A DNA stretch of 64,000 nt from an uncultured beta proteobacterium (GTDB lineage Bacteria > Pseudomonadota > Gammaproteobacteria > Burkholderiales > Burkholderiaceae_C), in NCBI GenBank assembly GCA_903844215.1, contig CAIMSP010000012.1, positions 1 through 64,000 on the forward strand, in the 5' to 3' direction. A program made the position numbers and the translations under genes. Every line of letters begins with the position of its first letter. Within the stretch, counting starts at the first letter, position 1. Positions 40,505-52,355 of this stretch are shown here, one piece after another. The notes under the pieces are model-generated. The model made no database searches. It was given only the letters and a program-made list of their open reading frames with translations, and was not told where the DNA came from.

Positions 40505-40771
40505 ATGATCGCATCCAGCATCAAAGCCGAAGTCGTTAAAGCCAATGCCCGCAAGGTCGGTGACACCGGCAGCCCCGAAGTGCAAGTGGCCCTGTTGACG
40601 GCCCGCATCAACGAACTCACACCCCACTTCAAGACCCATGCCAAGGACCACCACGGTCGCCGCGGCCTGCTGCGCATGGTCAATACCCGCAAGAGCTTGC
40701 TCGCCTACCTGAATCGCAAGGACCATGACCGCTATGTGGCCCTGATCGCGAAACTGGGCCTGCGCAAGTAA
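40505..40771 (+). CDS. rpsO: Ribosomal protein S15
   Basis: An 88-residue small-subunit protein binding the central domain of 16S r[37 protein letters not shown] and RKSLLAYL match the family and the length is standard. It precedes pnp, as in E. coli and most Proteobacteria, separated by a terminator and a long hairpin. Confidence 0.97.
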   Translation: MIASSIKAEVVKANARKVGDTGSPEVQVALLTARINELTPHFKTHAKDHHGRRGLLRMVNTRKSLLAYLNRKDHDRYVALIAKLGLRK

Positions 40772-40786
40772 GCTTGATCGAATCGG

Positions 40787-40826
40787 ATGCGCCTGAGTCG
40801 GGAAACTGATTCAAGGCGCATTTTTA
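40787..40826 (+). terminator. Intrinsic terminator after rpsO
   Basis: ATGCGCC-TGAGTC pairs with GATTCA-A-GGCGCAT (13 pairs, one bulged A, one G-U), loop GGGAAACT region, then TTTTT. It lies 15 bases after the rpsO stop, so part of the transcript should end here and pnp would receive read-through or its own promoter. Confidence 0.75.
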
Positions 40827-40855
40827 CTTCAGAGACGGGAAAACGAAAACGCGCT

Positions 40856-40900
40856 GTGTCATTCCAGAAGAAATTGGCCTGATTTTTTCTGGAATGGCAT
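40856..40900 (+). promoter_or_regulatory. Long hairpin in the pnp leader, candidate RNase III site
   Basis: CATTCCAGAA at 40860-40869 pairs perfectly with TTCTGGAATG at 40887-40896. The stem continues inward (GAAAT with ATTTT) to a 7-base loop and outward by G-U and Watson-Crick pairs to 40856/40900, about 19 pairs. In E. coli a hairpin at this same place is cut by RNase III and lets PNPase repress its own mRNA. A second small hairpin CTGATA/TATCAG lies at 40928-40945, just before the AAGGAG of pnp. Confidence 0.6.
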
Positions 40901-40967
40901 CGTCTTCGAACCCTGATCTGACCCCTGCTGATAGGGATTTATCAGTTGTGCAAACAAGGAGTTCAAC

Positions 40968-43073
40968 ATGAGCATTTTCAATAAAGTCAGCAAGACCTTT
41001 CAATGGGGTTCGAATACCGTCACGCTGGAAACCGGTGAAGTCGCGCGCCAGGCCAACGGCGCCGTGATGCTGGACATGGACGGCACCGTGGTGCTGGCCA
41101 CCGTCGTTGCCAAGACCGAAGGCAAGGCCGGTCAGGACTTCTTCCCCTTGACCGTGGACTATCTGGAAAAGACCTATGCCGCAGGCAAGATCCCCGGCAG
41201 CTTCTTCAAGCGCGAAGGCCGCCCCAGCGAATTCGAGACCCTCACCAGCCGACTCATCGACCGTCCGATTCGCCCGCTGTTTCCTGAAGGCTTCTTCAAC
41301 GAAGTGCACGTGGTCGTGCACACGCTGTCGCTCAACCCCGAAGTCGACGCCGACATCGCCGCGCTGATTGCCGTCAGCGCCGCCCTGTCGATCAGCGGTG
41401 TTCCGTTCAGTGGCCCCATCGGCGCCGCCCGCGTGGGCTACGTCAACGGCGAATACGTGCTCAATCCGGGTCAGACCCTGCGCAAGAGCTCGACGCTGGA
41501 CCTGGTCGTCGCCGGCACCGAAGCCGCCGTGCTGATGGTCGAGTCTGAAGCCCAGCAACTGAGCGAAGAAATCATGCTCGGCGCCGTGGTGTTCGGTCAC
41601 GAGCAAGGCAACATCGCCATCAACGCCATCCACGAATTGGTGCGTGACGCGGGCAAGCCGGCTTGGGATTGGAGCGCTCCGGCCAAGGACGAGCCACTGA
41701 TCGCCAAGGTCGGCGCGCTGGCCAACGACAAGCTCGTCGCGGCCTACCAGATTCGCAACAAGCAGGCACGCACGCGCGCCTGCCGCGAGGCCTACGCCGT
41801 CGTCATGGCCGACCTGAAGCTGGACGGCACGCCGTTTGACAGCGTCAAGGTCGAAGGCATGCTGTTCGACATCGAAGCGCGCATCGTTCGCAGCCAGATC
41901 CTGGCCGGCGAGCCGCGCATCGACGGCCGCGACACGCGCACCGTGCGCCCGATCGAAATCCGCAACAGCGTGCTGCCCCGCACCCACGGTTCGGCGCTGT
42001 TCACGCGTGGCGAAACCCAGGCTCTGGTCGTCACCACGCTGGGCACCGAACGCGATGCACAGCGCATTGACGCGCTCGCCGGTGAGTACGAAGACCGCTT
42101 CATGCTGCACTACAACATGCCTCCCTTCGCTACCGGCGAAACCGGTCGCGTGGGCACGCCCAAGCGCCGCGAAATCGGTCACGGCCGCCTGGCCAAGCGT
42201 GCCTTGATGGCCTGCTTGCCGAGCAAGGAAGACTTCCCCTACACCATGCGCGTGGTTTCGGAAATCACCGAGTCCAATGGTTCTTCGTCCATGGCTTCGG
42301 TCTGCGGCGGTTGCCTGTCGCTGATGGACGCTGGCGTTCCCATGAAGGCGCATGTGGCCGGTATCGCCATGGGCTTGATCAAGGACGCGAATCGCTTCGC
42401 CGTGCTGACCGACATCCTGGGTGATGAAGATCATCTGGGCGACATGGACTTCAAGGTGGCCGGTACCACCAACGGCATCACCGCGCTGCAGATGGACATC
42501 AAGATCCAGGGCATCACCAAGGAAATCATGCAGGTCGCACTGGCTCAGGCCAAGGAAGCGCGCATGCACATCCTGGGCAAGATGCAAGAAGCCATGGGCG
42601 AAGCCAAGACCGAGGTCTCCAGCTTCGCGCCCAAGCTCTACACCATGAAGATCAACCCCGAGAAGATCCGCGACGTGATCGGCAAGGGCGGCGCGGTGAT
42701 TCGTGCCCTGACCGAAGAAACCGGCTGCCAGATCAACATCGAGGAAGACGGCACGATCACGATCGCCGCGACCGACGCCGACAAGGCCGAAGAAGCCAAG
42801 CGCCGCATCGCCCAGATCACGGCGGAAGTCGAGATCGGCAAGATCTACGAAGGCGCGATCACCAAGATCCTGGACTTCGGCGCGCTGGTCAATCTGCTGC
42901 CGGGCAAGGACGGTCTGCTGCACATCAGCCAGATCGCGCACGAGCGCGTGGAAAAAGTCTCCGACTATCTGAGCGAAGGCCAGATCGTCAAGGTCAAGGT
43001 CATGGAAACCGACGAAAAGGGTCGCGTCAAGCTGTCCATGAAGGCCTTGCTGGATCGGCCCGCACAGGGTTGA
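40968..43073 (+). CDS. pnp: Polyribonucleotide nucleotidyltransferase (PNPase)
   Basis: A 701-residue 3'-5' phosphorolytic exoribonuclease. Two RNase PH-like domains flank a helical linker ([48 protein letters not shown]). A KH domain ([20 protein letters not shown]) and an S1 domain ([20 protein letters not shown]) close the chain. The length is usual. AAGGAG lies 6 bases before ATG 40968. It works with RNase E, whose gene is also in this window, in the RNA degradosome. Confidence 0.97.
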   Translation: MSIFNKVSKTFQWGSNTVTLETGEVARQANGAVMLDMDGTVVLATVVAKTEGKAGQDFFPLTVDYLEKTYAAGKIPGSFFKREGRPSEFETLTSRLIDRPIRPLFPEGFFNEVHVVVHTLSLNPEVDADIAALIAVSAALSISGVPFSGPIGAARVGYVNGEYVLNPGQTLRKSSTLDLVVAGTEAAVLMVESEAQQLSEEIMLGAVVFGHEQGNIAINAIHELVRDAGKPAWDWSAPAKDEPLIAKVGALANDKLVAAYQIRNKQARTRACREAYAVVMADLKLDGTPFDSVKVEGMLFDIEARIVRSQILAGEPRIDGRDTRTVRPIEIRNSVLPRTHGSALFTRGETQALVVTTLGTERDAQRIDALAGEYEDRFMLHYNMPPFATGETGRVGTPKRREIGHGRLAKRALMACLPSKEDFPYTMRVVSEITESNGSSSMASVCGGCLSLMDAGVPMKAHVAGIAMGLIKDANRFAVLTDILGDEDHLGDMDFKVAGTTNGITALQMDIKIQGITKEIMQVALAQAKEARMHILGKMQEAMGEAKTEVSSFAPKLYTMKINPEKIRDVIGKGGAVIRALTEETGCQINIEEDGTITIAATDADKAEEAKRRIAQITAEVEIGKIYEGAITKILDFGALVNLLPGKDGLLHISQIAHERVEKVSDYLSEGQIVKVKVMETDEKGRVKLSMKALLDRPAQG

Positions 43074-43151
43074 AACGGCGCCGGATTTGACGGCGCGGCG
43101 GGCTTGGCGACAAGCCCCGGGCGCAGCCAGTCCAGCCGCTCACCAGACGTG

Positions 43152-44171
43152 ATGCAAGTCTTCGAAATCAGCTCCTTCGGAACCCCCGACGTTTTGCGTC
43201 TGGGGCAGCGACCTGCGCCTGTCGCAGGCGCGGGCGAATTGCTGATTCGGGTGGCCGCCAGCGGCGTGAATCGCCCCGATGTGCTGCAGCGCGCGGGCCA
43301 CTATCCCGCGCCTCCAGGCGCCTCCGATATCCCAGGGCTGGAAGTCGCGGGCGAGATCGTCGGCGGCGACGAGCAGACCCTGGCTGCGGCCGGATTCAAG
43401 CTGGGCGACAGCGTTTGTGCCCTGGTGGCCGGAGGCGGTTACGCCGAGTTGTGCGTCGCGCCGCTGGGTCAATGCCTTCCCGTGCCCAAGGGCTTGAGCC
43501 TGACGCAGGCGGCGGCCCTGCCCGAGACCTTCTTCACGGTCTGGAGCAATGTGTTTGATCGCGGCCAGTTGCAGGCGGGCGAAACCCTGCTGGTGCAAGG
43601 CGGATCGAGCGGCATCGGGGTCACGGCGATTCAGATGGCCAAGGCGCTGGGCGCGAAAGTGATCGTGACGGCGGGCAGCGACGCCAAGTGCGCCGCCTGC
43701 CTGGCGCTGGGCGCGGACCACGCCATCAATTACCGCAGCCAGGACTTCGTGCAGGAAATCAACAGCCTCACCGACGGCAAGGGCGTGAACGTGATTTTGG
43801 ACATGGTGGCGGGCGACTACGTGGCGCGCGAGCTGGAGTGTCTGGCCGAGGACGGGCGCCTGGTCATCATCGCGGTCCAGGGCGGCGTGAAGAGCCAGAT
43901 CAATGCCGGACTGGTGCTGCGTCGGCGCCTGACCGTGACGGGCTCGACGCTGCGTGCCCGGCCCGTGGCCTTCAAGGCGCAAATTGCGCGCGCGCTCCAA
44001 GCACGGGTCTGGCCCTTGCTTGAGAGCGGACAAATCCGCCCGGTGATCCACAGCACGTTTGCCGTGGCGCAGCCGGATGCCGGCGCCGCCAGCGCGGCCG
44101 CCCAGGCGCATGCGCTGATGGAGTCGAATGAGCATGTGGGAAAAATCGTTTTGACTTGGGGATCACCATGA
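43152..44171 (+). CDS. NAD(P)H-quinone oxidoreductase, PIG3/zeta-crystallin type
   Basis: A 339-residue medium-chain dehydrogenase/reductase of the PIG3 type. [21 protein letters not shown] is the family N-terminus, and [23 protein letters not shown] is the NADPH-binding loop. No structural zinc cysteine cluster is present. It would reduce quinones or other acceptors with NADPH. The ORF could begin upstream, but ATG 43152 is the first with family similarity. It overlaps tpiA by four bases; this neighbour order is characteristic of Comamonadaceae. Confidence 0.9.
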   Translation: MQVFEISSFGTPDVLRLGQRPAPVAGAGELLIRVAASGVNRPDVLQRAGHYPAPPGASDIPGLEVAGEIVGGDEQTLAAAGFKLGDSVCALVAGGGYAELCVAPLGQCLPVPKGLSLTQAAALPETFFTVWSNVFDRGQLQAGETLLVQGGSSGIGVTAIQMAKALGAKVIVTAGSDAKCAACLALGADHAINYRSQDFVQEINSLTDGKGVNVILDMVAGDYVARELECLAEDGRLVIIAVQGGVKSQINAGLVLRRRLTVTGSTLRARPVAFKAQIARALQARVWPLLESGQIRPVIHSTFAVAQPDAGAASAAAQAHALMESNEHVGKIVLTWGSP

Positions 44172-44917
44172 AGAAAAAACTGATTGCCGGCAACTGGAAG
44201 ATGAATGCCAGCCTGGCTGCAAACGAGAGCCTGGTGCGCGCGCTGCAGGCCGGCCTGGCCGCCAACCCCGCCCGCTGCGATGTGGCGGTGTGCGTTTCGG
44301 CGCCCTACCTGGCGCAGTTGCAGGGCCTGCTCGCACCCGGTGGCATGGCGCTGGGCGCGCAAGACGTTTCCGCATTCGAGGCCGGCGCCTATACCGGCGA
44401 AGTGTCCGCGTCCATGCTCAAGGAGTTTGGCGTGCGCTACTGCCTGGTGGGCCACTCCGAGCGCCGGCTGTACCACGGTGAGTCCGACGCCCTGGTGGCG
44501 AGCAAAGCGCAACGCGCGCTGGCCGCGGGCATCACGCCGATTGTGTGCATCGGCGAGACGCTGGCCGAGCGTGAGGCCGGCCGGACGGAGGAAGTGGTGA
44601 AGCGCCAGCTCGCCGCCGTGATTGCCGCCAACGGCCACTGCGTGAGCGAGATTGTGGTGGCGTACGAGCCGGTCTGGGCCATCGGCACCGGCAAGACCGC
44701 GTCGCCCGAGCAGGCACAGCAGGTGCACGCCGTGCTGCGCGCGCAATTGCAGGCCGCCAGCGCGCACGCTGAGCGCATCCAGATTTTGTACGGTGGCAGC
44801 ATGAATGCGGCCAACGCCGAGCAACTGCTGGCGCAAGCCGACATCGATGGTGGCCTGATCGGTGGTGCCGCCCTCAAGTCGGCCGATTTTTTGACCATCA
44901 TTGCAGCAGCTCAATAG
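44168..44917 (+). CDS. tpiA: Triosephosphate isomerase
   Basis: A 249-residue glycolytic TIM-barrel enzyme. [10 protein letters not shown] (with the active-site Lys) opens the chain, [12 protein letters not shown] carries the catalytic His, [16 protein letters not shown] carries the catalytic Glu and loop 6, and [13 protein letters not shown] binds phosphate. It is coupled to the quinone oxidoreductase and followed by secG after 98 bases. Confidence 0.97.
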   Translation: MKKKLIAGNWKMNASLAANESLVRALQAGLAANPARCDVAVCVSAPYLAQLQGLLAPGGMALGAQDVSAFEAGAYTGEVSASMLKEFGVRYCLVGHSERRLYHGESDALVASKAQRALAAGITPIVCIGETLAEREAGRTEEVVKRQLAAVIAANGHCVSEIVVAYEPVWAIGTGKTASPEQAQQVHAVLRAQLQAASAHAERIQILYGGSMNAANAEQLLAQADIDGGLIGGAALKSADFLTIIAAAQ

Positions 44918-45015
44918 CCGCACGATGATCCTCGCTCACGTTCATGCTGCGGCCGCGAAGCGCGCCGAGTCATGAAAGTTCGTTCTCTCAAGTTATCCCA
45001 TCAGGAGTTTTTTCA

Positions 45016-45390
45016 ATGAATGTTTTTCTCACCATCGTATTGGCTCTGCAAATGCTTGCGGCCCTGGGGATGATCGGTCTGATTTTGGTGCAGCACGGCA
45101 AGGGCGCTGACATGGGCGCGGCCTTTGGCAGCGGCGGCTCGGGCAGCCTGTTTGGTGCCAGCGGCAGCGCGAACTTCTTGTCGCGCACCACCGCCGTTTT
45201 GGCCGCCGTGTTCTTTGTCTGCACTTTGGCACTGGCCTATTTTGGCAACCTGCGTCCAAGCAGCAGCACCGGCAGTGTGCTGGAGTCGGCGGCGGTTTCG
45301 GCGCCGGCTGCAGCGGCTTCGGGAGCCACGTCGGCTGTGCCAGTCCCCGCAGCTCCCGCCTCCGGCGCGGCGCAAATCCCAACTCGTTGA
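45016..45390 (+). CDS. secG: Protein translocase subunit SecG
   Basis: A 124-residue inner-membrane subunit of SecYEG. Two membrane segments (residues about 2-22 and 53-73) flank the conserved loop GKGADMGAAFGSGGSGSLFG. A Ser/Ala/Pro-rich C-terminal tail follows. ATG 45016 has CAGGAG upstream; the earlier in-frame ATG would add an unlikely N-terminus. Confidence 0.95.
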   Translation: MNVFLTIVLALQMLAALGMIGLILVQHGKGADMGAAFGSGGSGSLFGASGSANFLSRTTAVLAAVFFVCTLALAYFGNLRPSSSTGSVLESAAVSAPAAAASGATSAVPVPAAPASGAAQIPTR

Positions 45391-45509
45391 TGTGTGTCAA
45401 CTTTCACCTTGGCTTGGGGTCAAGTTCGGGGTGATTCAAGGGTAAACTCAACACTTGTCTGAAGAGCAACGCCTGCAAAGGCTCCTCACGCCATTTAGAC
45501 AAAAAAGCC

Positions 45510-45594
45510 GCCGTCGTGGTGAAATTGGTAGACACGCTATCTTGAGGGGGTAGTGGCGAAAGCTGTGCGAGTTCGAGTCTCGCCGACGGCACCA
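45510..45594 (+). tRNA. tRNA-Leu (anticodon GAG)
   Basis: An 85-base class II tRNA with encoded CCA. The acceptor GCCGTCG pairs with CGACGGC. The anticodon loop TTGAGGG, with T33 before GAG, gives anticodon GAG reading CUC/CUU. A long variable arm (GTGGCGAAAGCTG) and T loop GTTCGAGTC are present. It lies in the secG-nuoA gap, its usual place in Comamonadaceae. Confidence 0.95.
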
Positions 45595-45655
45595 AGGCAT
45601 TTCAGTTTGCTGGCAGGGTTGCATTGCAAACGCAAGTGGTGAAGAGATCCCTTTG

Positions 45656-46015
45656 ATGAACATCGACCAGTATCTCCCCGTCCTGCTATTTATTTTTGTC
45701 GGCCTGGGTGTGGGCGTCGCACCCCAAGCACTCGGTTATATATTGGGCCCCAATCGCCCCGACGCCGCCAAAAACTCCCCCTACGAATGTGGCTTCGAAG
45801 CTTTCGAAGACGCGCGCATGAAGTTCGATGTGCGCTACTACCTCGTTGCCATTCTGTTCATTCTTTTCGATCTGGAAATCGCGTTCCTCGTGCCGTGGGC
45901 GGCAGCGCTCAAGGATCTGGGCATCGCCGGCTTCTGGGAGGTGATGGTGTTCCTCGCCATTCTCGTGCTGGGATTTGTTTATATGTGGAAAAAAGGCGCC
46001 CTGGACTGGGAGTAA
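45656..46015 (+). CDS. nuoA: NADH-quinone oxidoreductase subunit A
   Basis: A 119-residue membrane-arm subunit of complex I with three membrane segments. The conserved loop [23 protein letters not shown] includes the Cys region that changes exposure during catalysis, and [14 protein letters not shown] follows. ATG 45656 is favoured over the preceding TTG. It opens the 14-gene nuo operon; no strong promoter is evident in the 60 bases before it, so read-through from secG or from the tRNA region is possible. Confidence 0.95.
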   Translation: MNIDQYLPVLLFIFVGLGVGVAPQALGYILGPNRPDAAKNSPYECGFEAFEDARMKFDVRYYLVAILFILFDLEIAFLVPWAAALKDLGIAGFWEVMVFLAILVLGFVYMWKKGALDWE

Positions 46016-46019
46016 CACA

Positions 46020-46499
46020 ATGATCGAAGGCGTACTCAAAGAAGGTTTCATCACCACCAATTACGACACGGTGATGAACTGGGCCAAAACTGGCTCACTG
46101 TGGCCGATGTCCTTTGGACTGGCCTGTTGTGCAGTGGAAATGATGCACGCGGCGAATGCCCGTTACGACATCAGTCGCTTTGGCGCGGAGGTGTTTCGCG
46201 CCAGTCCGCGCCAGTCCGATCTGATCATCGTGGCCGGCACGCTGTGCAACAAGATGGCGCCCGCGTTTCGCAAGGTCTACGACCAGATGAGCGAGCCGCG
46301 CTGGGTGATCTCCATGGGTTCGTGCGCCAACGGTGGCGGCTACTACCACTACAGTTACTCGGTGGTGCGCGGTTGCGACCGCATCGTCCCGGTGGATGTC
46401 TATGTGCCCGGTTGTCCGCCCACGGCAGAGGCCTTGCTGTACGGAATCATCCAGTTGCAGCACAAGATCCGCCGCACCCAAACCATCGCGCGTGCCTGA
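46020..46499 (+). CDS. nuoB: NADH-quinone oxidoreductase subunit B
   Basis: A 159-residue subunit carrying the terminal 4Fe-4S cluster N2. The adjacent Cys pair in [10 protein letters not shown], Cys in [10 protein letters not shown] and Cys in [10 protein letters not shown] are its ligands. It is 4 bases after nuoA. ATG 46020 is chosen over an earlier start inside nuoA. Confidence 0.97.
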   Translation: MIEGVLKEGFITTNYDTVMNWAKTGSLWPMSFGLACCAVEMMHAANARYDISRFGAEVFRASPRQSDLIIVAGTLCNKMAPAFRKVYDQMSEPRWVISMGSCANGGGYYHYSYSVVRGCDRIVPVDVYVPGCPPTAEALLYGIIQLQHKIRRTQTIARA

Positions 46500-46508
46500 G
46501 GAAAAGCA

Positions 46509-47117
46509 ATGACTTCTTATGCTGTAAATCCCCAGACCCTCAAGGCCCAGGTTGATGCCGCACTGGGCGAGCTGCTGGTCAGCAGCGTGGTTCGCCTGGA
46601 CGAACTCACGATCGTGGTCGAGGCCAAGAATTGCCTGCAAGCGGCGAAGATCTTGCGCGACGACCCGCGCTGCCGCTTCGAGCAGTTGATAGACCTGTGC
46701 GGCGTCGATTACTCCAGTTACAAGGATCAGCCGCAAGTCGGGCTGCGCTATTGCGTGGTCTCGCACCTGCTGTCCGTGAGTTTGAACCAGCGCGTGCGCC
46801 TCAAGGTGTATGCGACCGATGACGCGTTTCCGGTGCTGCCCTCGCTGGGCGACGTCTGGAGCTCGACCAACTGGTTTGAGCGCGAAGCCTTTGACCTGTT
46901 CGGCATCGTGTTCGAAGGCCATTCGGACTTGCGCCGCATCCTGACCGATTACGGCTTCATCGGCCATCCGTTCCGCAAGGACTTCCCCACGTCGGGCCAC
47001 GTGGAAATGCGCTACGACGCAGAGCAAAAGCGCGTCGTCTATCAGCCCATCACGATTGAGCCGCGTGAAATCACGCCGCGCATCATCCGTGAAGCAAACT
47101 ACGGTGGGTCGCACTGA
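46509..47117 (+). CDS. nuoC: NADH-quinone oxidoreductase subunit C
   Basis: A 202-residue peripheral-arm subunit. Family segments are [29 protein letters not shown]-like [19 protein letters not shown], and [18 protein letters not shown]. It is separate from NuoD, unlike the fused E. coli form. One base lies between its stop and nuoD. Confidence 0.95.
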   Translation: MTSYAVNPQTLKAQVDAALGELLVSSVVRLDELTIVVEAKNCLQAAKILRDDPRCRFEQLIDLCGVDYSSYKDQPQVGLRYCVVSHLLSVSLNQRVRLKVYATDDAFPVLPSLGDVWSSTNWFEREAFDLFGIVFEGHSDLRRILTDYGFIGHPFRKDFPTSGHVEMRYDAEQKRVVYQPITIEPREITPRIIREANYGGSH

Positions 47118-47118
47118 C

Positions 47119-48372
47119 ATGGCAGACATCAAGAATTACACCCTGAACTTCGGGCCCCAGCATCCGGCGGCGCACGGCGTGTTGCGCCTGGTGCTGGAGT
47201 TGGACGGCGAAGTGATTCAGCGCGCCGATCCGCACATCGGGCTGTTGCATCGTGCCACCGAAAAGCTCGCGGAGAGCAAGACCTATATCCAGGCCCTGCC
47301 CTACATGGACCGTCTCGACTACATGTCGATGATGTGCAACGAGAACGCCTACTGCCTGGCGCTGGAGAAGATGCTGGGACTGGAAGTGCCGATTCGCGCC
47401 CAGTACATCCGCGTCATGTTCTCCGAGATCACGCGCATGCTGAACCACCTGTTGTGGGTCGGCGCACACGGCATCGACTGCGGCGCCATGACGGTCATGC
47501 TGTACGCGTTTCGCGAGCGCGAAGACCTGCTCGACATGTACGAAGCCGTCAGCGGCGCGCGCATGCACGCGGCCTATTTCCGTCCGGGCGGCGTGCATCG
47601 CGACCTGCCCGAGAGCATGGCGCGGCACGTTCCCAACACGATTCGTAGCGCCAAGTCCACGGCCACGCTGAACCGCAATCGCGACGGCAGCCTGCTCGAT
47701 TTCATTGATGACTTCACGCAGCGTTTCCCGACCTATCTGGGCGAGTACCACACGCTGCTGACCGACAACCGCATCTGGAAGCAGCGCACCGTGGGCATCG
47801 GCGTGGTCACACCCGAGCGCGCGCTCAATTTGGGCTTCACCGGCCCGATGTTGCGCGGCTCCGGCATCGCCTGGGATCTGCGCAAGACCCAGCCCTACGA
47901 TGCCTACGCGCACATGGACTTTGACGTTCCTGTAGGCAAGACGGGCGACAGCTACGACCGCTATCTGGTGCGCATGGAAGAGATGAAACAGTCCAACCGC
48001 ATCATCAAGCAGTGCGTCGACTGGCTGCGCGTGAATCCGGGCCCGGTCATCACCGACAACCACAAGGTCGCGCCGCCCGACCGTGCCTCGATGAAGTCCA
48101 ACATGGAAGATCTGATTCACCACTTCAAGCTCTTCTCCGAAGGGTTTGCCGTGCCTGAAGGCGAGGCTTACGCTGCGATCGAACACCCCAAGGGCGAGTT
48201 CGGCATTTACATGGTGAGCGACGGCGCGAACAAGCCCTACCGCATGAAGATTCGTCCGCCGGCGTTCGTGCATCTGTCGGCGCTGGACGAAATGGGCAAG
48301 GGCCACATGATCGCCGACGCCGTGGCCATCATCGGTACGATGGATATTGTGTTTGGAGAAGTGGACCGATGA
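47119..48372 (+). CDS. nuoD: NADH-quinone oxidoreductase subunit D
   Basis: A 417-residue 49-kDa-type subunit forming the quinone pocket with Nuo[16 protein letters not shown] opens the chain with the quinone-binding His, followed by [27 protein letters not shown], and a C-terminal DIVFGEVDR. The start is ATG 47119; the frame extends upstream into nuoC. It overlaps nuoE by four bases. Confidence 0.97.
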   Translation: MADIKNYTLNFGPQHPAAHGVLRLVLELDGEVIQRADPHIGLLHRATEKLAESKTYIQALPYMDRLDYMSMMCNENAYCLALEKMLGLEVPIRAQYIRVMFSEITRMLNHLLWVGAHGIDCGAMTVMLYAFREREDLLDMYEAVSGARMHAAYFRPGGVHRDLPESMARHVPNTIRSAKSTATLNRNRDGSLLDFIDDFTQRFPTYLGEYHTLLTDNRIWKQRTVGIGVVTPERALNLGFTGPMLRGSGIAWDLRKTQPYDAYAHMDFDVPVGKTGDSYDRYLVRMEEMKQSNRIIKQCVDWLRVNPGPVITDNHKVAPPDRASMKSNMEDLIHHFKLFSEGFAVPEGEAYAAIEHPKGEFGIYMVSDGANKPYRMKIRPPAFVHLSALDEMGKGHMIADAVAIIGTMDIVFGEVDR

Positions 48373-48860
48373 TTTCCCAAGAATCCAAAGCGCGCTTCGC
48401 TCAGGAAGTCGCCAAATACCCCGCCGATCAGAAGCAGTCTGCCGTCATGGCCTGCCTGGCGATCGCGCAACAGCAACTGGGCCATGTCAGCGCCGAATCC
48501 GAGCGTGAGATTGCCGAGTACCTGGGCATGGCGCCCATGGCGGTGCACGAAGTCACCAGCTTCTACAACATGTACAACCAGCAACCGGTGGGCAAGTACA
48601 AGCTCAACGTCTGCACCAACCTGTCGTGTCAGGTGCGTGGCGGCGATCACGCGCTGGCGCACCTGGAGCGCAAGCTTGGCGTGAGCATGGGGCAGACCAC
48701 GGCCGACGGCATGTTCACACTGCAGCAGTGCGAGTGCCTGGGTGCTTGTGCCGATGCGCCGGTGTTGCTGGTGAATGACCGCAACATGTGCAGTTTCATG
48801 AGTGACGACAAGCTCGATCAGTTGGTGGACGGCCTGCGCGCCGCGGAGGGCAAGGCATGA
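48369..48860 (+). CDS. nuoE: NADH-quinone oxidoreductase subunit E
   Basis: A 163-residue thioredoxin-like subunit with a 2Fe-2S cluster (N1a). Ligands appear as CTNLSC and CECLGAC. The N-terminal helical bundle ([18 protein letters not shown]) is typical. Its stop overlaps the nuoF start by four bases. Confidence 0.96.
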   Translation: MISQESKARFAQEVAKYPADQKQSAVMACLAIAQQQLGHVSAESEREIAEYLGMAPMAVHEVTSFYNMYNQQPVGKYKLNVCTNLSCQVRGGDHALAHLERKLGVSMGQTTADGMFTLQQCECLGACADAPVLLVNDRNMCSFMSDDKLDQLVDGLRAAEGKA

Positions 48861-50212
48861 AGGCGCAACAAGTGCTGGCGCAATTCCAGGCCACAGGCAA
48901 GGAAACCTCGTTCCACGGTCGCCACATCCAGCCGCAGATCATGGCCGGACTCGACGGCGCCAACTGGCATCTGGCGGACTATGAAGCGCGCGGCGGCTAT
49001 GCGGCCCTGCGCAAGATTCTGGGTCAGGACGGCGCTGCCGCCATGACGCAGGACGAGGTGATCGCCACGGTCAAGGCCTCGGCGCTGCGCGGTCGTGGCG
49101 GTGCGGGCTTTCCCACCGGGCTCAAATGGAGCTTCATGCCGCGAAAGTATGCCGGCGACAAATACCTGGTCTGCAATTCGGACGAAGGCGAACCCGGAAC
49201 CTGCAAGGACCGCGACATTCTGCAGTTCAATCCGCACATCGTGATCGAAGGCATGATCATCGCGGCCTACGCGATGGGCACGGCCGTAGGCTACAACTAC
49301 ATCCACGGCGAAATATTCCAGACCTACGACCGCTTTGAAGAGGCGCTGCTCGAAGCGCGCGCTGCGGGCCTGCTGGGCGACAACATCCTGGGCAGCGGAT
49401 TCAATTTCCAACTGCACGCGGCCCACGGTTTTGGCGCCTACATCTGCGGCGAAGAGACCGCCTTGCTCGAGTCGCTCGAAGGCAAGAAGGGTCAGCCACG
49501 CTACAAGCCGCCGTTCCCGGCCAGCTTTGGCATGTACGGCAAACCCACGACGATCAACAACACGGAAACCTTTGCCGCCGTTCCCTGGATCATCCGCAAC
49601 GGTGCGCAGGCCTATCTGGAGTGCGGCAAGCCGAACAACGGCGGCACCAAGATTTTCTCTGTCAGCGGTGACGTCGAGCGCCCCGGCAATTACGAAATTC
49701 CGATGGGAACGCCGTTTGCCAAGCTGCTCGAACTGGCCGGTGGCGTGCGCGCCGGGCGCCAGCTCAAGGCGGTGATTCCTGGCGGCTCGTCCTCGCCCAT
49801 CCTGCCGGCGTCCCTCATCATGGACTGCACCATGGACTACGACTCGATCGCCAAGGCCGGCTCGATGCTGGGTTCGGGCGCGGTGATCGTGCTCGACGAC
49901 AGCCGTTGCATGGTCAACAGCCTGAAGCGCCTGAGCTACTTTTACATGCACGAATCCTGCGGCCAGTGCACGCCCTGCCGCGAAGGCACGGGCTGGCTGT
50001 CGCGCATCGTGGACCGAATCGAGTCCGGCCAGGGCCGGCCCGACGACATGGACCTGCTGGACAACGTGGCCGAGAACATCATGGGCCGCACGATCTGCGC
50101 GCTGGGCGATGCGGCGGCGATGCCGGTGCGCGCCATGATCAAGCATTTCCGACCTGAATTTGAATATCACGTAGCGCACAAGACCTGCCAGGTCCGGCCT
50201 GCATCTGAGTGA
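48857..50212 (+). CDS. nuoF: NADH-quinone oxidoreductase subunit F
   Basis: A 451-residue subunit binding NADH, FMN and 4Fe-4S cluster N3. [13 protein letters not shown] forms the NADH/FMN site, [12 protein letters not shown] follows, and [12 protein letters not shown] with a later Cys (TICALGDAA) ligates N3. The length is usual. nuoG follows after 10 bases. Confidence 0.97.
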   Translation: MKAQQVLAQFQATGKETSFHGRHIQPQIMAGLDGANWHLADYEARGGYAALRKILGQDGAAAMTQDEVIATVKASALRGRGGAGFPTGLKWSFMPRKYAGDKYLVCNSDEGEPGTCKDRDILQFNPHIVIEGMIIAAYAMGTAVGYNYIHGEIFQTYDRFEEALLEARAAGLLGDNILGSGFNFQLHAAHGFGAYICGEETALLESLEGKKGQPRYKPPFPASFGMYGKPTTINNTETFAAVPWIIRNGAQAYLECGKPNNGGTKIFSVSGDVERPGNYEIPMGTPFAKLLELAGGVRAGRQLKAVIPGGSSSPILPASLIMDCTMDYDSIAKAGSMLGSGAVIVLDDSRCMVNSLKRLSYFYMHESCGQCTPCREGTGWLSRIVDRIESGQGRPDDMDLLDNVAENIMGRTICALGDAAAMPVRAMIKHFRPEFEYHVAHKTCQVRPASE

Positions 50213-50222
50213 GCCCTGCACC

Positions 50223-52355
50223 ATGATTGAAATCGAACTCGACGGCAAGAAGGTGGAAGTGGCTGAAGGCAGCACGGTGATGCATGCGGCCGAAAAAGTC
50301 GGCACCTACATCCCGCACTTTTGCTACCACAAGAAGCTCAGCATCGCGGCCAGTTGCCGCATGTGCCTGGTGGACATCGAAAAGGCGCCCAAGCCCATGC
50401 CGGCCTGCGCCACCCCGGTGGCCCAGGGCATGATCGTTCGCACGCGCAGCGAAAAAGCCATCAAGGCGCAGCAGTCGGTGATGGAGTTTTTGCTCATCAA
50501 CCACCCGCTGGATTGCCCGATTTGCGACCAGGGCGGCGAATGCCAGTTGCAGGATCTGGCCGTGGGTTATGGCGGGACGAAGTCGCGCTACGAGGAAGAA
50601 AAACGTGTGGTCTTGCCCAAAGAGGTGGGCCCGCTGATCTCCATGCAGGAGATGAGCCGCTGCATCCACTGCACGCGCTGCGTTCGCTTTGGCCAGGAAA
50701 TGGCCGGCGTGATGGAGTTGGGCCTGTCCCATCGCGGCGAACACGCCGAAATCGAAACCTTCGTGGGCCACAGCGTGGACTCGGAGCTCTCGGGCAACAT
50801 GATTGACCTGTGCCCGGTGGGCGCCATCACCAGCAAACCATTTCGCTACAGCGCCCGCACCTGGGAGCTGTCGCGCCGCAAGTCGATCAGCCCGCATGAC
50901 TCGACCGGCGCCAACCTGATCGTTCAGGTCAAGAACGGCAAGGTGATGCGCGTCGTGCCACTGGAAAACGAAGCCGTGAATGAATGCTGGATCGCCGACC
51001 GCGACCGCTTCTCCTACGAGGCGCTGAATTCGGAGCAGCGCCTGACCGCGCCCATGCTCAAGCAAGGCGGTGAGTGGAAGACCGTGGACTGGCAGACGGC
51101 GCTGGAATACGTCGCCAACGGCCTGACGCAGGTGTTGGCCGAGCACGGCCCGGCCAGCATCGGCCTGCTGGCTAGCCCGCACAGCACACTGGAAGAACTG
51201 CATCTGGCCGGCACGCTGATGAGGGGCCTGGGCTCGAACAACATCGATTCGCGCCTGCGTCATGCCGAATTTGCACCGGCACAAGGCGTGCACTACCTGG
51301 GCACGTCGATTGCTGCGCTGTCGGAACTGCAAAGCGTGCTGGTCGTGGGCTCGAACCTGCGCAAGGACCACCCCTTGTTTGCGCAAAGAATTCGCCAGGC
51401 GGCGCGCAAGGGCTGCATCGTGAGTTCGCTGCAAGAGCAAGCGCCCGACTGGGCCCTGCCGGTGAAGAACAGTCTGCTGGCTGACGCCACTGTCTGGGTG
51501 CAGGCGCTGGCCGATGTGGCCGCTGCCGTGGCGGCCGAAAAGAATGTGGCAGCGCCCGCTGCCGGCACGGTGACGGCGCTGGCCAAGGCCATCGCTCAGT
51601 CGCTGCTCACCGGCGAGCGCAAGGCGGTGCTGTTGGGCAACGCGGCCGCACACCACGCCAAGGCTTCGAGCCTGCTGGCTTTGGCGAACTGGATTGGTGA
51701 ACAAACCGGCGCCAGCGTGGGCTATCTGACGCAAGCCGCGAACACCGTGGGTGCGCAGTTGGCGGGCGCGCTTCCCGGCGCCGCTGGCCTGAATGCCGCG
51801 CAGATGCTCGCTGGCGGCCTCAAGGCCGTGATCCTGCTGAACAATGAACCCGAGTTTGACAGCGCGGTCGGTGCCAAGGCGCGCGCCGGTTTGTCGACCG
51901 CAGACATGGTGGTGAGCCTGAGTCCGTTCCAGGCGAACATGGATCTGGCCGACGTGCTGCTGCCGATCGCGCCGTTCAGCGAAACCTCGGGCAGCTTCAT
52001 CAACGCCGAAGGCCGGCTGCAAAGCTTTCACGCCGTGGTCAAGCCTTTGGCCGAGACCCGGCCTGCCTGGAAAGTGCTGCGCGTGCTGGCCAATCTGCTG
52101 GACGTGGAAGGTTTTGAGTTCGATTCCTCGCAGCAGGTGTTGCTCGCGCTACCGGGCCTGCAGGCCTCGCCGCAAGGGCCGCTGGTGGACGCGGGACGAT
52201 TGAGTAATGCCACACGCGCCGCCATTGACCTGGCTCCAGCGCAGAGCAAACCCGTGAGCGCGGCGATCTATCAGCTCGATGGACTGGTGCGACGCGCCAG
52301 TTCACTGCAAATGACGGCTGACGCCAAACTCACAGCGCAAGAGGTGGTTGCATGA
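50223..52355 (+). CDS. nuoG: NADH-quinone oxidoreductase subunit G
   Basis: A 710-residue Fe-S subunit of the peripheral arm. The N-terminal ferredoxin domain has a 2Fe-2S set ([15 protein letters not shown]), the His-Cys cluster and 4Fe-4S ligands [14 protein letters not shown] and [11 protein letters not shown] molybdopterin-oxidoreductase-like region without cofactor follows to the C-terminus. It ends in Ala-rich sequence and overlaps nuoH by four bases. Confidence 0.95.
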   Translation: MIEIELDGKKVEVAEGSTVMHAAEKVGTYIPHFCYHKKLSIAASCRMCLVDIEKAPKPMPACATPVAQGMIVRTRSEKAIKAQQSVMEFLLINHPLDCPICDQGGECQLQDLAVGYGGTKSRYEEEKRVVLPKEVGPLISMQEMSRCIHCTRCVRFGQEMAGVMELGLSHRGEHAEIETFVGHSVDSELSGNMIDLCPVGAITSKPFRYSARTWELSRRKSISPHDSTGANLIVQVKNGKVMRVVPLENEAVNECWIADRDRFSYEALNSEQRLTAPMLKQGGEWKTVDWQTALEYVANGLTQVLAEHGPASIGLLASPHSTLEELHLAGTLMRGLGSNNIDSRLRHAEFAPAQGVHYLGTSIAALSELQSVLVVGSNLRKDHPLFAQRIRQAARKGCIVSSLQEQAPDWALPVKNSLLADATVWVQALADVAAAVAAEKNVAAPAAGTVTALAKAIAQSLLTGERKAVLLGNAAAHHAKASSLLALANWIGEQTGASVGYLTQAANTVGAQLAGALPGAAGLNAAQMLAGGLKAVILLNNEPEFDSAVGAKARAGLSTADMVVSLSPFQANMDLADVLLPIAPFSETSGSFINAEGRLQSFHAVVKPLAETRPAWKVLRVLANLLDVEGFEFDSSQQVLLALPGLQASPQGPLVDAGRLSNATRAAIDLAPAQSKPVSAAIYQLDGLVRRASSLQMTADAKLTAQEVVA

